A stretch of DNA of 64,000 nucleotides. Origin: Bdellovibrionales bacterium (lineage in GTDB: Bacteria > Bdellovibrionota > UBA2428). The position numbers and the translations under genes are program-made. Under the pieces are notes generated by a model. That model saw only the letters and a list, made by a program, of their open reading frames with translations, had not been told where the DNA came from and did no database searches. The stretch lies in NCBI GenBank assembly GCA_018266335.1, contig JAFEAR010000198.1:1-64000 (forward strand), given 5' to 3'. Positions 21,002-31,886 of this stretch are shown here, one piece after another; positions within the stretch are counted from its first letter, which is position 1; each line of letters starts with the position of its first letter.

Positions 21002-22618
21002 ATGGGGAAAACCCTGCGTTTGTTCATTCTAGCTTCGGTGGTGATGGCTCCGAGCGCCTATGCCCAAGTGCATAGCAGCGCGGGCACCGCAACTAGCACT
21101 CCAGTCGTGGGTTCCGGTGCCGCTGCGAGCTCGGCGCTGAACGATGCGCGCAACAACATTGATTCCCAATTCGCTTCGGCCATCGATGCCCAGCAACAGG
21201 CCGTGAGTCAGGCGCAAATGGCCCTGCAAGATTGCGCCGCCCAACAGCAACGCGCCTACAACGATGCGGCCGGACAACAGGCGCAGAACCAAGGCCAACA
21301 AAAACAACAGGCCGCCCAGGATGCAGCCAATAGCTTGCCCGACACTCTCGGTCCCCTCGCCAACGCAATCACGGGCGGAGGCAATAAGCAGCGCAAACTT
21401 GGCCAACAGCAAATGCAAAACGTCATGACTCAGGTGGATAACCTGAACCGCGATATTGCGGTCGCCACAGGCCAAGATCCGAACACCATAAACTCAGCAG
21501 CGGCGGGATCGTCATCTTCGGGTTTTTTGAGCAAACTTCCCTTTGTTGGCAATCACTCTGGAGCGGCCCCGGTCAATTCGAACGCTGCGATTACGGTCAG
21601 TAGTTTTGGCGTGCAAGTCAACCAACGAGCACGCATCAGTGAGGCCTGCAAAAATGAACAATTCCAAATCAGCTACGGCGGTTTTGGAATGTCGAACGGC
21701 ACGGCCAACTCGCCCGTGTATTATGGTGGATCGCCCGAATATATGTGTCTGCAGAACATGAACTCCATGGTCATGTCGCTGAACAACCAGTTCAATCAAG
21801 GCCGCACAGCTTACGTGGGTGGACAAAGCCTCGGCGGCGCCGCCATGCAATCGGGATTGAACTCGCTCGTGGGCGCGCTCGGTGCCGGCATGAAAGCAAA
21901 GGCCAACAACGACAACAACAAAATGCAGAACGACGCCGCCAACCAGAATGCGGATCTCGATCGGCAAATTTGCGAACAGCAAGCACAGGCGCAAATCGCC
22001 GAAGCGCAAAAGCAATTGCAGAACCTACAGAACCAACGCTCGCGGGCGCTGCTGGATGCCAACCTTCAAGCGGCCGCCGCGAACCAGGCTAACGCCGCAA
22101 CTCCCCTGCTCGCGGGTAACGGTGCCGGCGGCACGGTGAACGTGGGCGATGCTCCCACGCTGCCCACCGCTGCTCCCTCGGCCATTGCGGCCGGCAACAG
22201 CAACAATGGCGGCGGCGGTGGCGCTGCCGGAGCCGTGGCGCCTTCGGGCGGCGGCAACAGCGCGGGCACGGCCGCCGAATGGACTTTCGGCAGTGGCGGT
22301 CCTGCCGCCGTGGCGGCCAGCGGCCCGCTTCCCGGAGCTAGCTTCGAGCAAGCTGGCGGCGGCGGTGGCGGGGCTGGATTTGGCGGGGGCGATAGCTCCG
22401 GATTCGCCACGGACCCCCTGATGGACATGAATAAATTCTATGGCGACCGCTCGGTTGCTTCAGATGCTCCCGGAGGCCCGCTCGGCGATGGCGGCATTAA
22501 CGTGCTCATCAATCGCTCTCGCGGCGTGCTGAGCAACTACGCACCCACCCTAGTGAAATCGCTCGACCTTAAGAAAATCATGGCCATGAGCCCGTCCAAA
22601 CCAATTCAGGCCCAGTAG
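21002..22618 (+). CDS. secreted Ala/Gln/Asn/Gly-rich low-complexity protein
   Basis: 538 aa with a clear signal peptide (MGKTLRLFILASVVMAPSAY, cleavage near AYA-Q). The mature protein alternates Gln/Ala/Asn-rich helical stretches (about 60-130 and 300-370) with Gly/Ala/Pro-rich low-complexity sequence (about 385-480). A compact segment around 205-290 has a Cys and Tyr/Gly-rich YYGGSPEYMC. No family was recognised. There is no Shine-Dalgarno; a CATAAT at 20990-20995 directly upstream would place a transcript start near the ATG, so it may be leaderless. It is followed at 40 bases by an outer-membrane-type gene that may be a partner. Confidence 0.75.
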   Translation: MGKTLRLFILASVVMAPSAYAQVHSSAGTATSTPVVGSGAAASSALNDARNNIDSQFASAIDAQQQAVSQAQMALQDCAAQQQRAYNDAAGQQAQNQGQQKQQAAQDAANSLPDTLGPLANAITGGGNKQRKLGQQQMQNVMTQVDNLNRDIAVATGQDPNTINSAAAGSSSSGFLSKLPFVGNHSGAAPVNSNAAITVSSFGVQVNQRARISEACKNEQFQISYGGFGMSNGTANSPVYYGGSPEYMCLQNMNSMVMSLNNQFNQGRTAYVGGQSLGGAAMQSGLNSLVGALGAGMKAKANNDNNKMQNDAANQNADLDRQICEQQAQAQIAEAQKQLQNLQNQRSRALLDANLQAAAANQANAATPLLAGNGAGGTVNVGDAPTLPTAAPSAIAAGNSNNGGGGGAAGAVAPSGGGNSAGTAAEWTFGSGGPAAVAASGPLPGASFEQAGGGGGGAGFGGGDSSGFATDPLMDMNKFYGDRSVASDAPGGPLGDGGINVLINRSRGVLSNYAPTLVKSLDLKKIMAMSPSKPIQAQ

Positions 22619-22658
22619 CCCCCTTGGATAAAGCCCCGGAGAGTTCTATAGACGAAGG

Positions 22659-23630
22659 GTGCGCTTTGCTTGGTTCATTTTTTTCGCTACGACCCTCGGA
22701 CTCGGCAGCCTAGCCAGCGCCCAAACGCGCGAGATTTACGCACCCCAACCCAACCTCCTGCGGAACTCCGGTATTCTGGAACCCAGTCTGGTGCTGGGCC
22801 AGACGGGCCTTTCCACCCAGATGCACCTGGCAGGTGCCCGCAATGGTGGCTCCTTCGCGCAAGCAAAAGTGGCCTTTCCCTTTCACCGCTCGGAGGAAGC
22901 CCGCCTCTCCGGATGGGCCTTCGGGGTGGCCACGGGCACCGCGCCCTTCTCGCACGAATCCGGATACGTCTTTACGCCCGCTTCGTACTGGTGGGAACTT
23001 GGATTGGGACGCGGCACAACTGGCCCAATTTCGGGTGGAGAATCGGGCATTCGCGGTTACTTCGAAGTGAACCTGCGCGATCAACGCCCCATTCATACCT
23101 CGGGACTCGATTCCATCATGGCGCAATTGAACGCTACGAGCCCCGCAGGAGGACCGGCCAATTTTTCGCTCGACCCTCACTTCACGGCCATCGTGCTGCG
23201 CATGGGAGTGGCGAATGATTACGCCGGCAGCGGACTGGTCGCGCAAAAGAGCTCGAACTTTCTGTTTCGCCTGCAGGGCGCCACGTACTTCCCTATTAAC
23301 TTACCGAACGATCGTTCCGTGCAACGCACCTACTTATCCCTCGCCAGCCAAGCCATGCTCCACTGCGGTCTCAGCTGGCTAAGCTGCGGTGTAGCGCTCA
23401 ATTTCATTCAATCCAGCAACGCCTTCCCCGACGACAAAGTGAACGAGCCTGCCATTGCTTACGTGGAGCTATACCGCCACTTGGCTTACGGCCTAGCGGC
23501 GGAAATGAAGTGGAAGGAAGACTACGCCCTACGCGCCCTTATGCAATGGTCGCGCATATCGGCACGCAGATTCCGTGCTGTCACGAGCCCTGCCCCCTCG
23601 ATCGACGCGATGTTCTCGATGGCTTTTTGA
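22659..23630 (+). CDS. signal-peptide protein, probable outer-membrane beta-barrel
   Basis: 323 aa from GTG 22659. The signal peptide MRFAWFIFFATTLGLGSLAS ends near ASAQ. The mature part has alternating polar/hydrophobic strands, many aromatic and Gly residues, two Cys (MLHCGLSWLSCG) and a C-terminal Phe. These are features of outer-membrane barrels inserted by BamA. No specific family was recognised. It lies 40 bases after the low-complexity secreted gene on the same strand, so the two may be cotranscribed and act together. It ends 12 bases from the convergent FHA gene. Confidence 0.7.
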   Translation: MRFAWFIFFATTLGLGSLASAQTREIYAPQPNLLRNSGILEPSLVLGQTGLSTQMHLAGARNGGSFAQAKVAFPFHRSEEARLSGWAFGVATGTAPFSHESGYVFTPASYWWELGLGRGTTGPISGGESGIRGYFEVNLRDQRPIHTSGLDSIMAQLNATSPAGGPANFSLDPHFTAIVLRMGVANDYAGSGLVAQKSSNFLFRLQGATYFPINLPNDRSVQRTYLSLASQAMLHCGLSWLSCGVALNFIQSSNAFPDDKVNEPAIAYVELYRHLAYGLAAEMKWKEDYALRALMQWSRISARRFRAVTSPAPSIDAMFSMAF

Positions 23631-23642
23631 TTTTACAAAAAT

Positions 23643-25148
23643 TTAAATTCCAGACTCCAGGGGGCCCGGTAAGCGCACCCGCAAATCGGCCGGCAAAGCC
23701 AATTCGCGCTGGCGGGCTTCGAGTCTCTCCTCGATACGGTTGCGCAGTTGCTTGAGCGTATCAACCGTCTTTTCCGTGGACGTATTCGCTTCCGAAAGCA
23801 GCTTAAGAATATCTTCCTTTTCTGCTCCCAGCCCGACGAGTTCTAGCGACTCTAGAAAAAAAGGAATCATAGGCGCCGAGGCGCCTTCCGAGGCGAGCAC
23901 CCGCGTGATGCCATCGAGGCTGAGAAGAATCGAAACGCGGGCCGAGGTGTCGTCGAGCAAGGCCGGAACGGCTTCTTCGCGCGCCTCTACGGACACGGCG
24001 AAGAGCAGCACCAAACAAACTTTCTTATTTTCCCAAGAAGCCTCGCCTTGGCCCGAGCATTCCTTCAATACTCGGGCGCGCTGAAACTCGATGAGGGACT
24101 TATAAATCAAACTGGAGCCCGGGAAATCGGTGCGCGCAGTCTTTAAATCCTGAATGTGATTTTGCAAATCTTCCAAACTCATTTGGGGCGTGGGATCACC
24201 GCGAGTGGCGCGGTCCAGTGCGGCCGCACGCGGCAAGGCGTTTGCCGGCAAACCGTAACGCATGGCCCACAACCCCGGCCAAAAAAGCGCCAGAGCCCAA
24301 ACGAGCGCCGCGCACAAAATGTAAACGCGCACCGTCGCCGCGCCCGATCGCGGGACCCATCGCAGGAGAACCGGCGCATGGAGTTTCCCATTGCGAGCCC
24401 GCACCCAAATGAACGACTGCAAAACTATCCACAATACAAAGGCCCCAACCCAAAAGTTGGGGTGCAAACGCAGCGCGCGATTCCAAATCGCCAACATGTC
24501 CCAGGCCCCACCCGCCGCCAGAATGGCCGGTGCAGAAACTAAGAAACCACGCAGAATAAAAATTCGGCTTAGGATCAGAACAAAGGCCACCAGCACCGCA
24601 CTGAGCAACGTGTAGCGAGCAGCGAGCGCCCGCATTTCGGGAGCCATCGCGCGACGCCTAGGCGCCGGAGCCGCCACGGCAGGAGCCGGAACCACGGAAC
24701 TGGAACGGGGGAATGTCGGCACGTCGACTTCGAGTTTTGCTGCCTTCGGTGCCGATTCTCCGAGCATCGTCTTAATACGCGTGCTCGCCAAAACCTCGGT
24801 GGGTTCGGGAGCATCCTCGGCACCCGCTAGCGACCACGAGAGCACAACCTTGGATTTAGAAATTCTTAATTCCAGGGGGGCATAAACGGGCGGAAAAGAT
24901 GATTCCTTGAAGGGACTGTCCTGGGGCAGGCGGAAAGTGCCAAATTTGGAATCGAGATCGCGCACGAGCAGTTCCTTGCCATCCCAAGTGATGCGCAAAT
25001 GCTCCTGCGAGACTGAAGGACGCGCCAGCACAACGTCCGCATCCGGACGACGGCCAATCAGAACGCTCTTCCCGGGCCGAAGCTCCAAAAGCGTTTCGCC
25101 AACCTCCGACGAAACCTTGAGCTTAAGAATATTAGCGTCGCTCTCCAC
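23643..25148 (-). CDS. FHA-domain membrane protein of unknown function
   Basis: 501 aa. An N-terminal FHA domain (about 1-110) has IGRRPDADVVL, SVSQEHL and a C-terminal loop DLDSKFGT in which the usual Asn is Phe. Residues 110-170 form a Pro/Ala-rich linker with several Thr. Three or four hydrophobic segments follow at about 175-330 (for example FVLILSRIFI and ALVWALALFWPGLWA). A helical tail of about 150 residues ends in a predicted coiled coil. FHA domains bind phosphothreonine; no kinase is encoded nearby. The gene follows fusA on the same strand but is separated by a terminator hairpin. Confidence 0.82.
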   Translation of the reverse strand: MESDANILKLKVSSEVGETLLELRPGKSVLIGRRPDADVVLARPSVSQEHLRITWDGKELLVRDLDSKFGTFRLPQDSPFKESSFPPVYAPLELRISKSKVVLSWSLAGAEDAPEPTEVLASTRIKTMLGESAPKAAKLEVDVPTFPRSSSVVPAPAVAAPAPRRRAMAPEMRALAARYTLLSAVLVAFVLILSRIFILRGFLVSAPAILAAGGAWDMLAIWNRALRLHPNFWVGAFVLWIVLQSFIWVRARNGKLHAPVLLRWVPRSGAATVRVYILCAALVWALALFWPGLWAMRYGLPANALPRAAALDRATRGDPTPQMSLEDLQNHIQDLKTARTDFPGSSLIYKSLIEFQRARVLKECSGQGEASWENKKVCLVLLFAVSVEAREEAVPALLDDTSARVSILLSLDGITRVLASEGASAPMIPFFLESLELVGLGAEKEDILKLLSEANTSTEKTVDTLKQLRNRIEERLEARQRELALPADLRVRLPGPLESGI

Positions 25149-25171
25149 GCCCCCAGTTTACCGCAAAAATG

Positions 25172-25207
25172 AAAAACGCGTGGCTGCCGAAGCAACCACG
25201 CGTTTTT
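25172..25207 (-). terminator. intrinsic terminator of fusA
   Basis: An eight-base perfect stem ACGCGTGG/CCACGCGT with a 12-base loop is followed on the minus strand by a short T-rich tract. It is 25 bases after the fusA stop. On the plus strand the same stem is followed by six Ts, so it could also work for transcripts coming from the other side. Confidence 0.8.
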
Positions 25208-25232
25208 TGTTAACGAATAACGAGGACTGGGC

Positions 25233-27347
<2,115 letters not shown>

Positions 27348-27392
27348 TGCAATCCTCGGGTTAATAGTTAGCGGAAGTGACCGCCTTCATTA

Positions 27393-28400
27393 CTAGATTT
27401 TCACGCCGATGCCTAGACCTTCTCCCGTGGGGAAAATGATCGAGGCAAAGTCCGGATGAGCGGCCAATTCGGACCACGCCTCGCTCATGCCGCGAAAGGC
27501 GTTTTTATCGAAGCTAAAGAGCGTTTGTTCTTCGGGATAGGGCACGGCGGAGGGGTCGCGGCCGTAATAATACATGCCGCCCCAAATGTAGGAGTTGTCC
27601 GTGAGCACGAGGCCTCCCTTGCGCAAACGCGGCAGGGCCCAGCGCACGTAGTGCCCGTAATTGGATTTGTCGGCATCAATGAAGACAAAGTCTAAGTCTT
27701 TTAAATCATTCATAGTTTCTAGCACGTCGCGCCCGGCACCGACCTTCACCTCGACCTTCGCGCTCAAACCTGCCTCGGCCAGGTTCTTACGTGCTAGTTC
27801 GGCGCGTTTGGGGTCTTTTTCGATGGTGATGAGCTGGCCGTCCGCCGGCAATGCCTTCGCTAACCAGGTGCTGCTGTAGGCGCCCAAAGTGCCCACTTCC
27901 ACGCCCCGCTTGGAGCCGTTGGCCCGAAGCAGGATTTCCAGAATGCGGCCTTCAAAGGCTCCAATGTTGATGGGCGGCAGGCCCTGAGCCGTGTGCCGCT
28001 CCCGAATGCTTCGCTGCACGGGGCTCTCCTGGGCAAAGATTTCTTCGACCTGCAGATCCAGGGCCACGGACCTAAAATCGGTGCGGTGCCCGGGGACTTC
28101 CTCGGCCAGGACTTCCCAGAATTGCAGGGAGGTGGGCTTCACCAGGGCCGTGGGCGACAAGCCTGCATCTGCGTACAACCGAGCATCCGGGGAGGTCATC
28201 CAGCTTTCGAGCGCGTCGGCGTCGACCCACTCCAGCAGCGTTTGGTATTCCGTGGCATCGGGACTCAGCACGGTGCGCGTAAGGCGGTAGCGAATAAATC
28301 CCCGGTGTGCATCGAGCTGCGCGCGACGCGACTGCATTTTCTTTTCGAAGGCTGGAGCGTCGGAGTTTTGCACGTAGAAGCGGTGAGTAAGGATCAACAT
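27393..28400 (-). CDS. fusion of an ABM-type domain and a class I O-methyltransferase
   Basis: 335 aa. Residues 1-95 resemble the antibiotic biosynthesis monooxygenase (ABM) ferredoxin-like fold: LTHRFYV, RRAQLDAHRGFIRYRLTR, EWVDADALESWM. Residues from about 120 to the end are an O-methyltransferase of the caffeoyl-CoA/catechol group. Its SAM motif is GVEVGTLGAYSSTWLA, the acidic ribose-binding segment is ITIEKDPKRAELAR, the metal-binding segment is FVFIDADKSNYGHY, and LVLTDNSYIWGG follows. The substrate is unknown; the family methylates hydroxyls of small aromatics or related compounds. It precedes no obvious pathway gene and is divergent from hldD. Confidence 0.85.
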   Translation of the reverse strand: MLILTHRFYVQNSDAPAFEKKMQSRRAQLDAHRGFIRYRLTRTVLSPDATEYQTLLEWVDADALESWMTSPDARLYADAGLSPTALVKPTSLQFWEVLAEEVPGHRTDFRSVALDLQVEEIFAQESPVQRSIRERHTAQGLPPINIGAFEGRILEILLRANGSKRGVEVGTLGAYSSTWLAKALPADGQLITIEKDPKRAELARKNLAEAGLSAKVEVKVGAGRDVLETMNDLKDLDFVFIDADKSNYGHYVRWALPRLRKGGLVLTDNSYIWGGMYYYGRDPSAVPYPEEQTLFSFDKNAFRGMSEAWSELAAHPDFASIIFPTGEGLGIGVKI

Positions 28401-28450
28401 AGCCCGTGCTTATAGTGCAAAATATCGGCGGAGACTGCTAGAAGTAAGAC

Positions 28451-29431
28451 ATGAGCCAGAATCGTTCCATCGTTATCACCGGAGCTGCGGGATTCATTGG
28501 CTCGTACCTAGCCCGCGAGCTTTTACGACGCGGCGAAAGCGTAACGGCGGCCGTGGACACCCCCGAATTTTACGCCACTCGTAAATGCGCCGCGCCCCTG
28601 AGGGCCGCGAATATTCCCGTGCTGAGTCCGAAGGATTTTTTACGGGATCTGGCAAATGGGCGGCTGAGTCCCAGCGTGGTGTTTCACATGGGCGCCTGCT
28701 CGAACACCGACGAAACGCGCCAAGATTATCTGGACGAAGTGAACACGGACTACACGCGTAAGCTGTGGACGCTGTGCACCCAGCGTAAAATTCCCCTCTT
28801 CTACGCAAGCTCGGCGGCCACCTACGGCGGCGGCGAAGAAGGGTTTTCGGACGATCCCGTTTTGATTCCATCCCTGCGGCCCCTGAATTTGTACGGCTGG
28901 AGCAAACAAAAGTTCGACGTATGGGCTCAGCACGAAGCCATTCGCGGCGCGACGCCTCCCGTATGGGCAGGATTTAAATTTTTCAACGTCTATGGACCCG
29001 GAGAAGACCACAAGGGCGGCCAAGCCAGTGTGGTTTTTCATGCGCGCCAACAATTTTTAAGCCAGGGATTCGTTAAACTCTTCCGCTCGCACCGCGAGGG
29101 CATTAAGGACGGCGAGCAGCGCCGCGATTTTGTGTGGGTGGGCGACGTGGTCGACGCCATGATTGAGTTCTCCCGCGGCCAACTTAAATCGGGCATCTAC
29201 AACTTAGGTTCGGGCACCGCGCGCACCTTTTTGGATTTGGTTCGCGGCACGGCCGCAGCCCTGCAGCGCGAATGTAAGGTGGAGTTCATCGACACTCCGG
29301 AACGCTTGCGCGAGCACTACCAATACTTCACCCAGGCCGAACTAAAAAATTTGCTCGCGGCCGGCTACTCCCGCGAGATGACCCCGCTCGAAATTGGCAT
29401 TCGTCAGTACTTTCAGGAGGAACCCGTATGA
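28451..29431 (+). CDS. hldD: ADP-L-glycero-D-manno-heptose 6-epimerase
   Basis: 326 aa extended SDR. It converts ADP-D-glycero- to ADP-L-glycero-D-manno-heptose, the donor for the LPS inner core. The N-terminal TGAAGFIGSYLA binds NADP, the catalytic Tyr-x3-Lys is YGWSK, and the family-diagnostic FFNVYGPGEDHKG lies near residue 180. This is direct evidence for heptose-containing LPS. The stop overlaps the next SDR gene by four bases (ATGA), indicating translational coupling. Confidence 0.94.
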   Translation: MSQNRSIVITGAAGFIGSYLARELLRRGESVTAAVDTPEFYATRKCAAPLRAANIPVLSPKDFLRDLANGRLSPSVVFHMGACSNTDETRQDYLDEVNTDYTRKLWTLCTQRKIPLFYASSAATYGGGEEGFSDDPVLIPSLRPLNLYGWSKQKFDVWAQHEAIRGATPPVWAGFKFFNVYGPGEDHKGGQASVVFHARQQFLSQGFVKLFRSHREGIKDGEQRRDFVWVGDVVDAMIEFSRGQLKSGIYNLGSGTARTFLDLVRGTAAALQRECKVEFIDTPERLREHYQYFTQAELKNLLAAGYSREMTPLEIGIRQYFQEEPV

Positions 29432-30204
29432 GCAGAATGAAAATCCTAATCACCGGCGCCTCGAGCGGGATTGGTCAGGCCACGGCCCTGTGCCTGGCCC
29501 AGAAGGGTCACCAAGTTTTGCTGGCCGCACGCCGCGTGGACAAACTCAAACAACTGGCCGCTGAATCGCCCGCCGTGGTGGGCGAGTTTATTGTGGGTGA
29601 ACTCGATGTGCGAGATGCCGGCTCGATTCAGCGTTTTATGACGACGCATGCCGACTGGCTGCGTGACGTGGACGTGCTCATCAACAACGCGGGCCTCGCG
29701 ATTGGTCGCGAACCTTTGGACCAGGCCGATCCACAAAGCATTCGGGATGTGATCGACACGAACGTGTCGGGCCTGCTGCAAATGACTCGGGCTATTTTGC
29801 CCTTCATGGTTAAGCGCCAACGCGGCCACATTGTGAACATGGGTTCCGTGGCGGCGGACACCGCCTACGCGGGCGGCACCGTTTACTGCGCCTCCAAGGC
29901 CGCCGTGCACATGACCACCGAAGCCCTGCGCCAAGACTTGGCCGGCACGGGCGTGCGCGTTTCGACCATCTCACCGGGGCGCGTGGCCGAAACGGAGTTT
30001 TCGGTAGTGCGCTTTGGCGGCGACACCGCGAAGGCCCAAAAAATTTACGAGGGCTACCGCACGATGTCCGCCAAGGACGTGGCCGAAACGATTGCCTGGG
30101 TGATTGAACGTCCCGCGCACGTGAACATTCAAGAAATTGTGCTGCTCCCTACCGATCAGCCCAATGCCACCACGGTCGTAGCCCTGGGTACTCCGCGCAG
30201 CTAA
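29428..30204 (+). CDS. short-chain dehydrogenase (YdfG-like)
   Basis: 258 aa classical SDR: ITGASSGIGQATAL cofactor loop, NNAG, catalytic Ser in MGSVAADTAYAGG and Tyr-x3-Lys in YCASK. Overall resemblance is to YdfG-type NADP-dependent 3-hydroxy acid (serine/allo-threonine) dehydrogenases, including the C-terminal NIQEIVLLPTDQ block. AGGAGG lies eight bases before ATG. It is coupled to hldD by an ATGA overlap, although no functional link with LPS is evident. It ends with a four-base overlap with the convergent methyltransferase. Confidence 0.9.
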   Translation: MSRMKILITGASSGIGQATALCLAQKGHQVLLAARRVDKLKQLAAESPAVVGEFIVGELDVRDAGSIQRFMTTHADWLRDVDVLINNAGLAIGREPLDQADPQSIRDVIDTNVSGLLQMTRAILPFMVKRQRGHIVNMGSVAADTAYAGGTVYCASKAAVHMTTEALRQDLAGTGVRVSTISPGRVAETEFSVVRFGGDTAKAQKIYEGYRTMSAKDVAETIAWVIERPAHVNIQEIVLLPTDQPNATTVVALGTPRS

Positions 30205-31250
30205 GCGGGTTTGCGCAGAACGAGGATTTTGGAGAAGAAGGCGATGTCGGTGGCGGCGACGGAAAAGCCCACCGACTCGAAGAGGGCGCGTAAGTCCTGC
30301 TTGATGAAGTCCGCGTAGTACGGCTCGTGGTAGTTCTTGGGAAAATATTCGAGCGAGGCATCGAAGCTGGGTTTATCGCCACTCTGCAGGGAATCCGAAA
30401 AGACTAGCAGGCCACCGGGCTTCAGCACCCGGAACATTTCGCGGGCCACGATTTCGCGCACTCGGCGCGGCAGCTCGTGAAACAAGAAAATATTCGTGAC
30501 CACGTCGAAGCTGGCATCGCGGAAGGGGATGGCTTCGGCGTTGGCCTCGACAAAATCTGCACGCGATTCTTCGCGCAGATTCTCGCGCGCCTGCTTAAGG
30601 TACCAGGGGCTGAGGTCGAGACCCGTCACGTGGAGCTCGGGTTCGTTTAATTTTACGAAGGACAAAAAGCTGCCCGTACCACAGGCCACATCAAGCAACG
30701 AGAGCTCGCGCACGGGCTGCGCGGAAGCGCGCAAAAACTCGCGCACCGGCAAGTAAACCTGCCGACGCATGGCCGCGGCGCCCCCGGCAAAAACCATTTC
30801 CACTTGGTGATCGTACAGGCGCGCGGAACGCTCACTCAAATAGCCATCCGTTTGGAAATGAAAGGTTTGGGCGTAATACTTGGGATAGGCCTCGGCCGGA
30901 ACTTCGTCCGAGAAGTCGCGCACATTCTTTTCCGCCTGACGCCGCCGCACGCGCCGCAAATCGCGGAACACATCCAAGGTGTTCATGGCAAAGTTCAGCG
31001 GATGACGAATTTGCGGACGAGGCACCCGGTAGAGACCCGCCTGAATATTTTGCCAGTCCCGTTCAAAGAGCAGCTTTAAATCAGCCAGCACCGCGCGGGG
31101 CGAAGCGAGCTGTTTTTTTTCTTCGCCCGAGGGCTCGCGCCCCAGGGCGAGGTTTCCGAGAATTGTTTGCCCCAGATAATTCGAAACGCGTACGGTCTGC
31201 TCGAGGGTGTACTCGAGTCCGTTGAGCCAACGACGCGTGCGATCGGCCAT
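30201..31250 (-). CDS. class I SAM-dependent methyltransferase
   Basis: 349 aa. A C-terminal Rossmann methyltransferase domain (about 175-345) shows LLDVACGTGSFLSF (motif I), TGLDLSPWYLKQARENL and FDVVTNIFLFHELP, then RVLKPGGLLVFSDS. The N-terminal 170 residues are helical and basic, with no domain I recognise. UbiE-like and other small-molecule methyltransferases share this core; the substrate is unknown. It begins five bases after the monothiol glutaredoxin gene and is probably the third gene of a bolA-grx-methyltransferase transcript. Confidence 0.88.
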   Translation of the reverse strand: MADRTRRWLNGLEYTLEQTVRVSNYLGQTILGNLALGREPSGEEKKQLASPRAVLADLKLLFERDWQNIQAGLYRVPRPQIRHPLNFAMNTLDVFRDLRRVRRRQAEKNVRDFSDEVPAEAYPKYYAQTFHFQTDGYLSERSARLYDHQVEMVFAGGAAAMRRQVYLPVREFLRASAQPVRELSLLDVACGTGSFLSFVKLNEPELHVTGLDLSPWYLKQARENLREESRADFVEANAEAIPFRDASFDVVTNIFLFHELPRRVREIVAREMFRVLKPGGLLVFSDSLQSGDKPSFDASLEYFPKNYHEPYYADFIKQDLRALFESVGFSVAATDIAFFSKILVLRKPA

Positions 31251-31254
31251 AAAC

Positions 31255-31587
31255 TCAGCTGAGGGCCCCTAATTTTTCGTTCATCATTTTTTCGAGCTCG
31301 CCCGTTTGGGCCATTTCGGAAGTGATGTCGCAACCACCGATGAATTCACCCTTGATGTAAATTTGGGGAATCGTGGGCCAATTGGAATAGCTCTTAATGG
31401 CGTTGCGCACGGCTTCGTCTTCGAGCACGTTCACCGCCGCGAAGGGGCGTTTGAAGTGGTTAAAAATTTGCACCACACGGCCCGAAAATCCGCACATCGG
31501 AAAATCGGCAGTGCCCTTCATGAAAACGACGATGTCGTTCTTTTTGATTTGGTCATCGATAAAGGCCAAGGCTTCTTCGTGCGTCAT
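31255..31587 (-). CDS. grxD: monothiol CGFS glutaredoxin (Grx4 family)
   Basis: 110 aa from ATG 31587. The KGTADFPMCGFSGRVVQIF block carries the single active-site Cys in CGFS, followed by WPTIPQIYIKGEFIGGCDI, which binds glutathione. Proteins of this class carry [2Fe-2S] clusters with glutathione and deliver them to targets. The start overlaps the stop of the BolA gene as ATGA. BolA and CGFS glutaredoxins form heterocomplexes, so the gene pair is functionally coherent. The longer frame to 31650 is out of keeping with the family. Confidence 0.94.
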   Translation of the reverse strand: MTHEEALAFIDDQIKKNDIVVFMKGTADFPMCGFSGRVVQIFNHFKRPFAAVNVLEDEAVRNAIKSYSNWPTIPQIYIKGEFIGGCDITSEMAQTGELEKMMNEKLGALS

Positions 31588-31826
31588 ACTTTTTCCCACT
31601 CCTCCGGGGTATAGGTCTTCATGGTAAGGGCGTGCAAGGCGCCTTTCCATTCCTCTGAAAAGGCCTCAAGAACGAGGCGTTGGCGCGCCACGCGGGACTG
31701 CCCCGCAAAGGCGCCGCTGACTACGACCACTTCAAAATGGTTGCCGTCGCCCGTAAGGTCGCTCGCAAATACTTCGCAGCCCTGAATACGAGACTGAAGA
31801 ATGGTTACCAATTCCGCTATGGTCAT
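31584..31826 (-). CDS. bolA: BolA family protein
   Basis: 80 aa, the size of the short BolA/IbaG group. The core has a variable loop DLTGDGNHFEVVVVSGAFAG, then RQRLVLEAF and the C-terminal HALTMKTYTPEEW. BolA proteins partner with CGFS glutaredoxins in Fe-S cluster handling; some act as transcription regulators. Its stop codon overlaps the start of the glutaredoxin gene directly downstream, so synthesis of the two partners is coupled. It is divergent from the SIMPL-domain gene 60 bases away. Confidence 0.93.
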   Translation of the reverse strand: MTIAELVTILQSRIQGCEVFASDLTGDGNHFEVVVVSGAFAGQSRVARQRLVLEAFSEEWKGALHALTMKTYTPEEWEKV

Positions 31827-31886
31827 GTGCGTCCAAACTAAAGCGATGAAGCAGCCGACCGCAAGAAAATTCCCCGGGAAAGTATT

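Noticed and set aside
22149..22428. Overlapping Pro/Ala-rich frames in the Gly/Ala-rich region
   Set aside because: They are alternative-frame readings of GC-rich low-complexity codons of the secreted protein gene.
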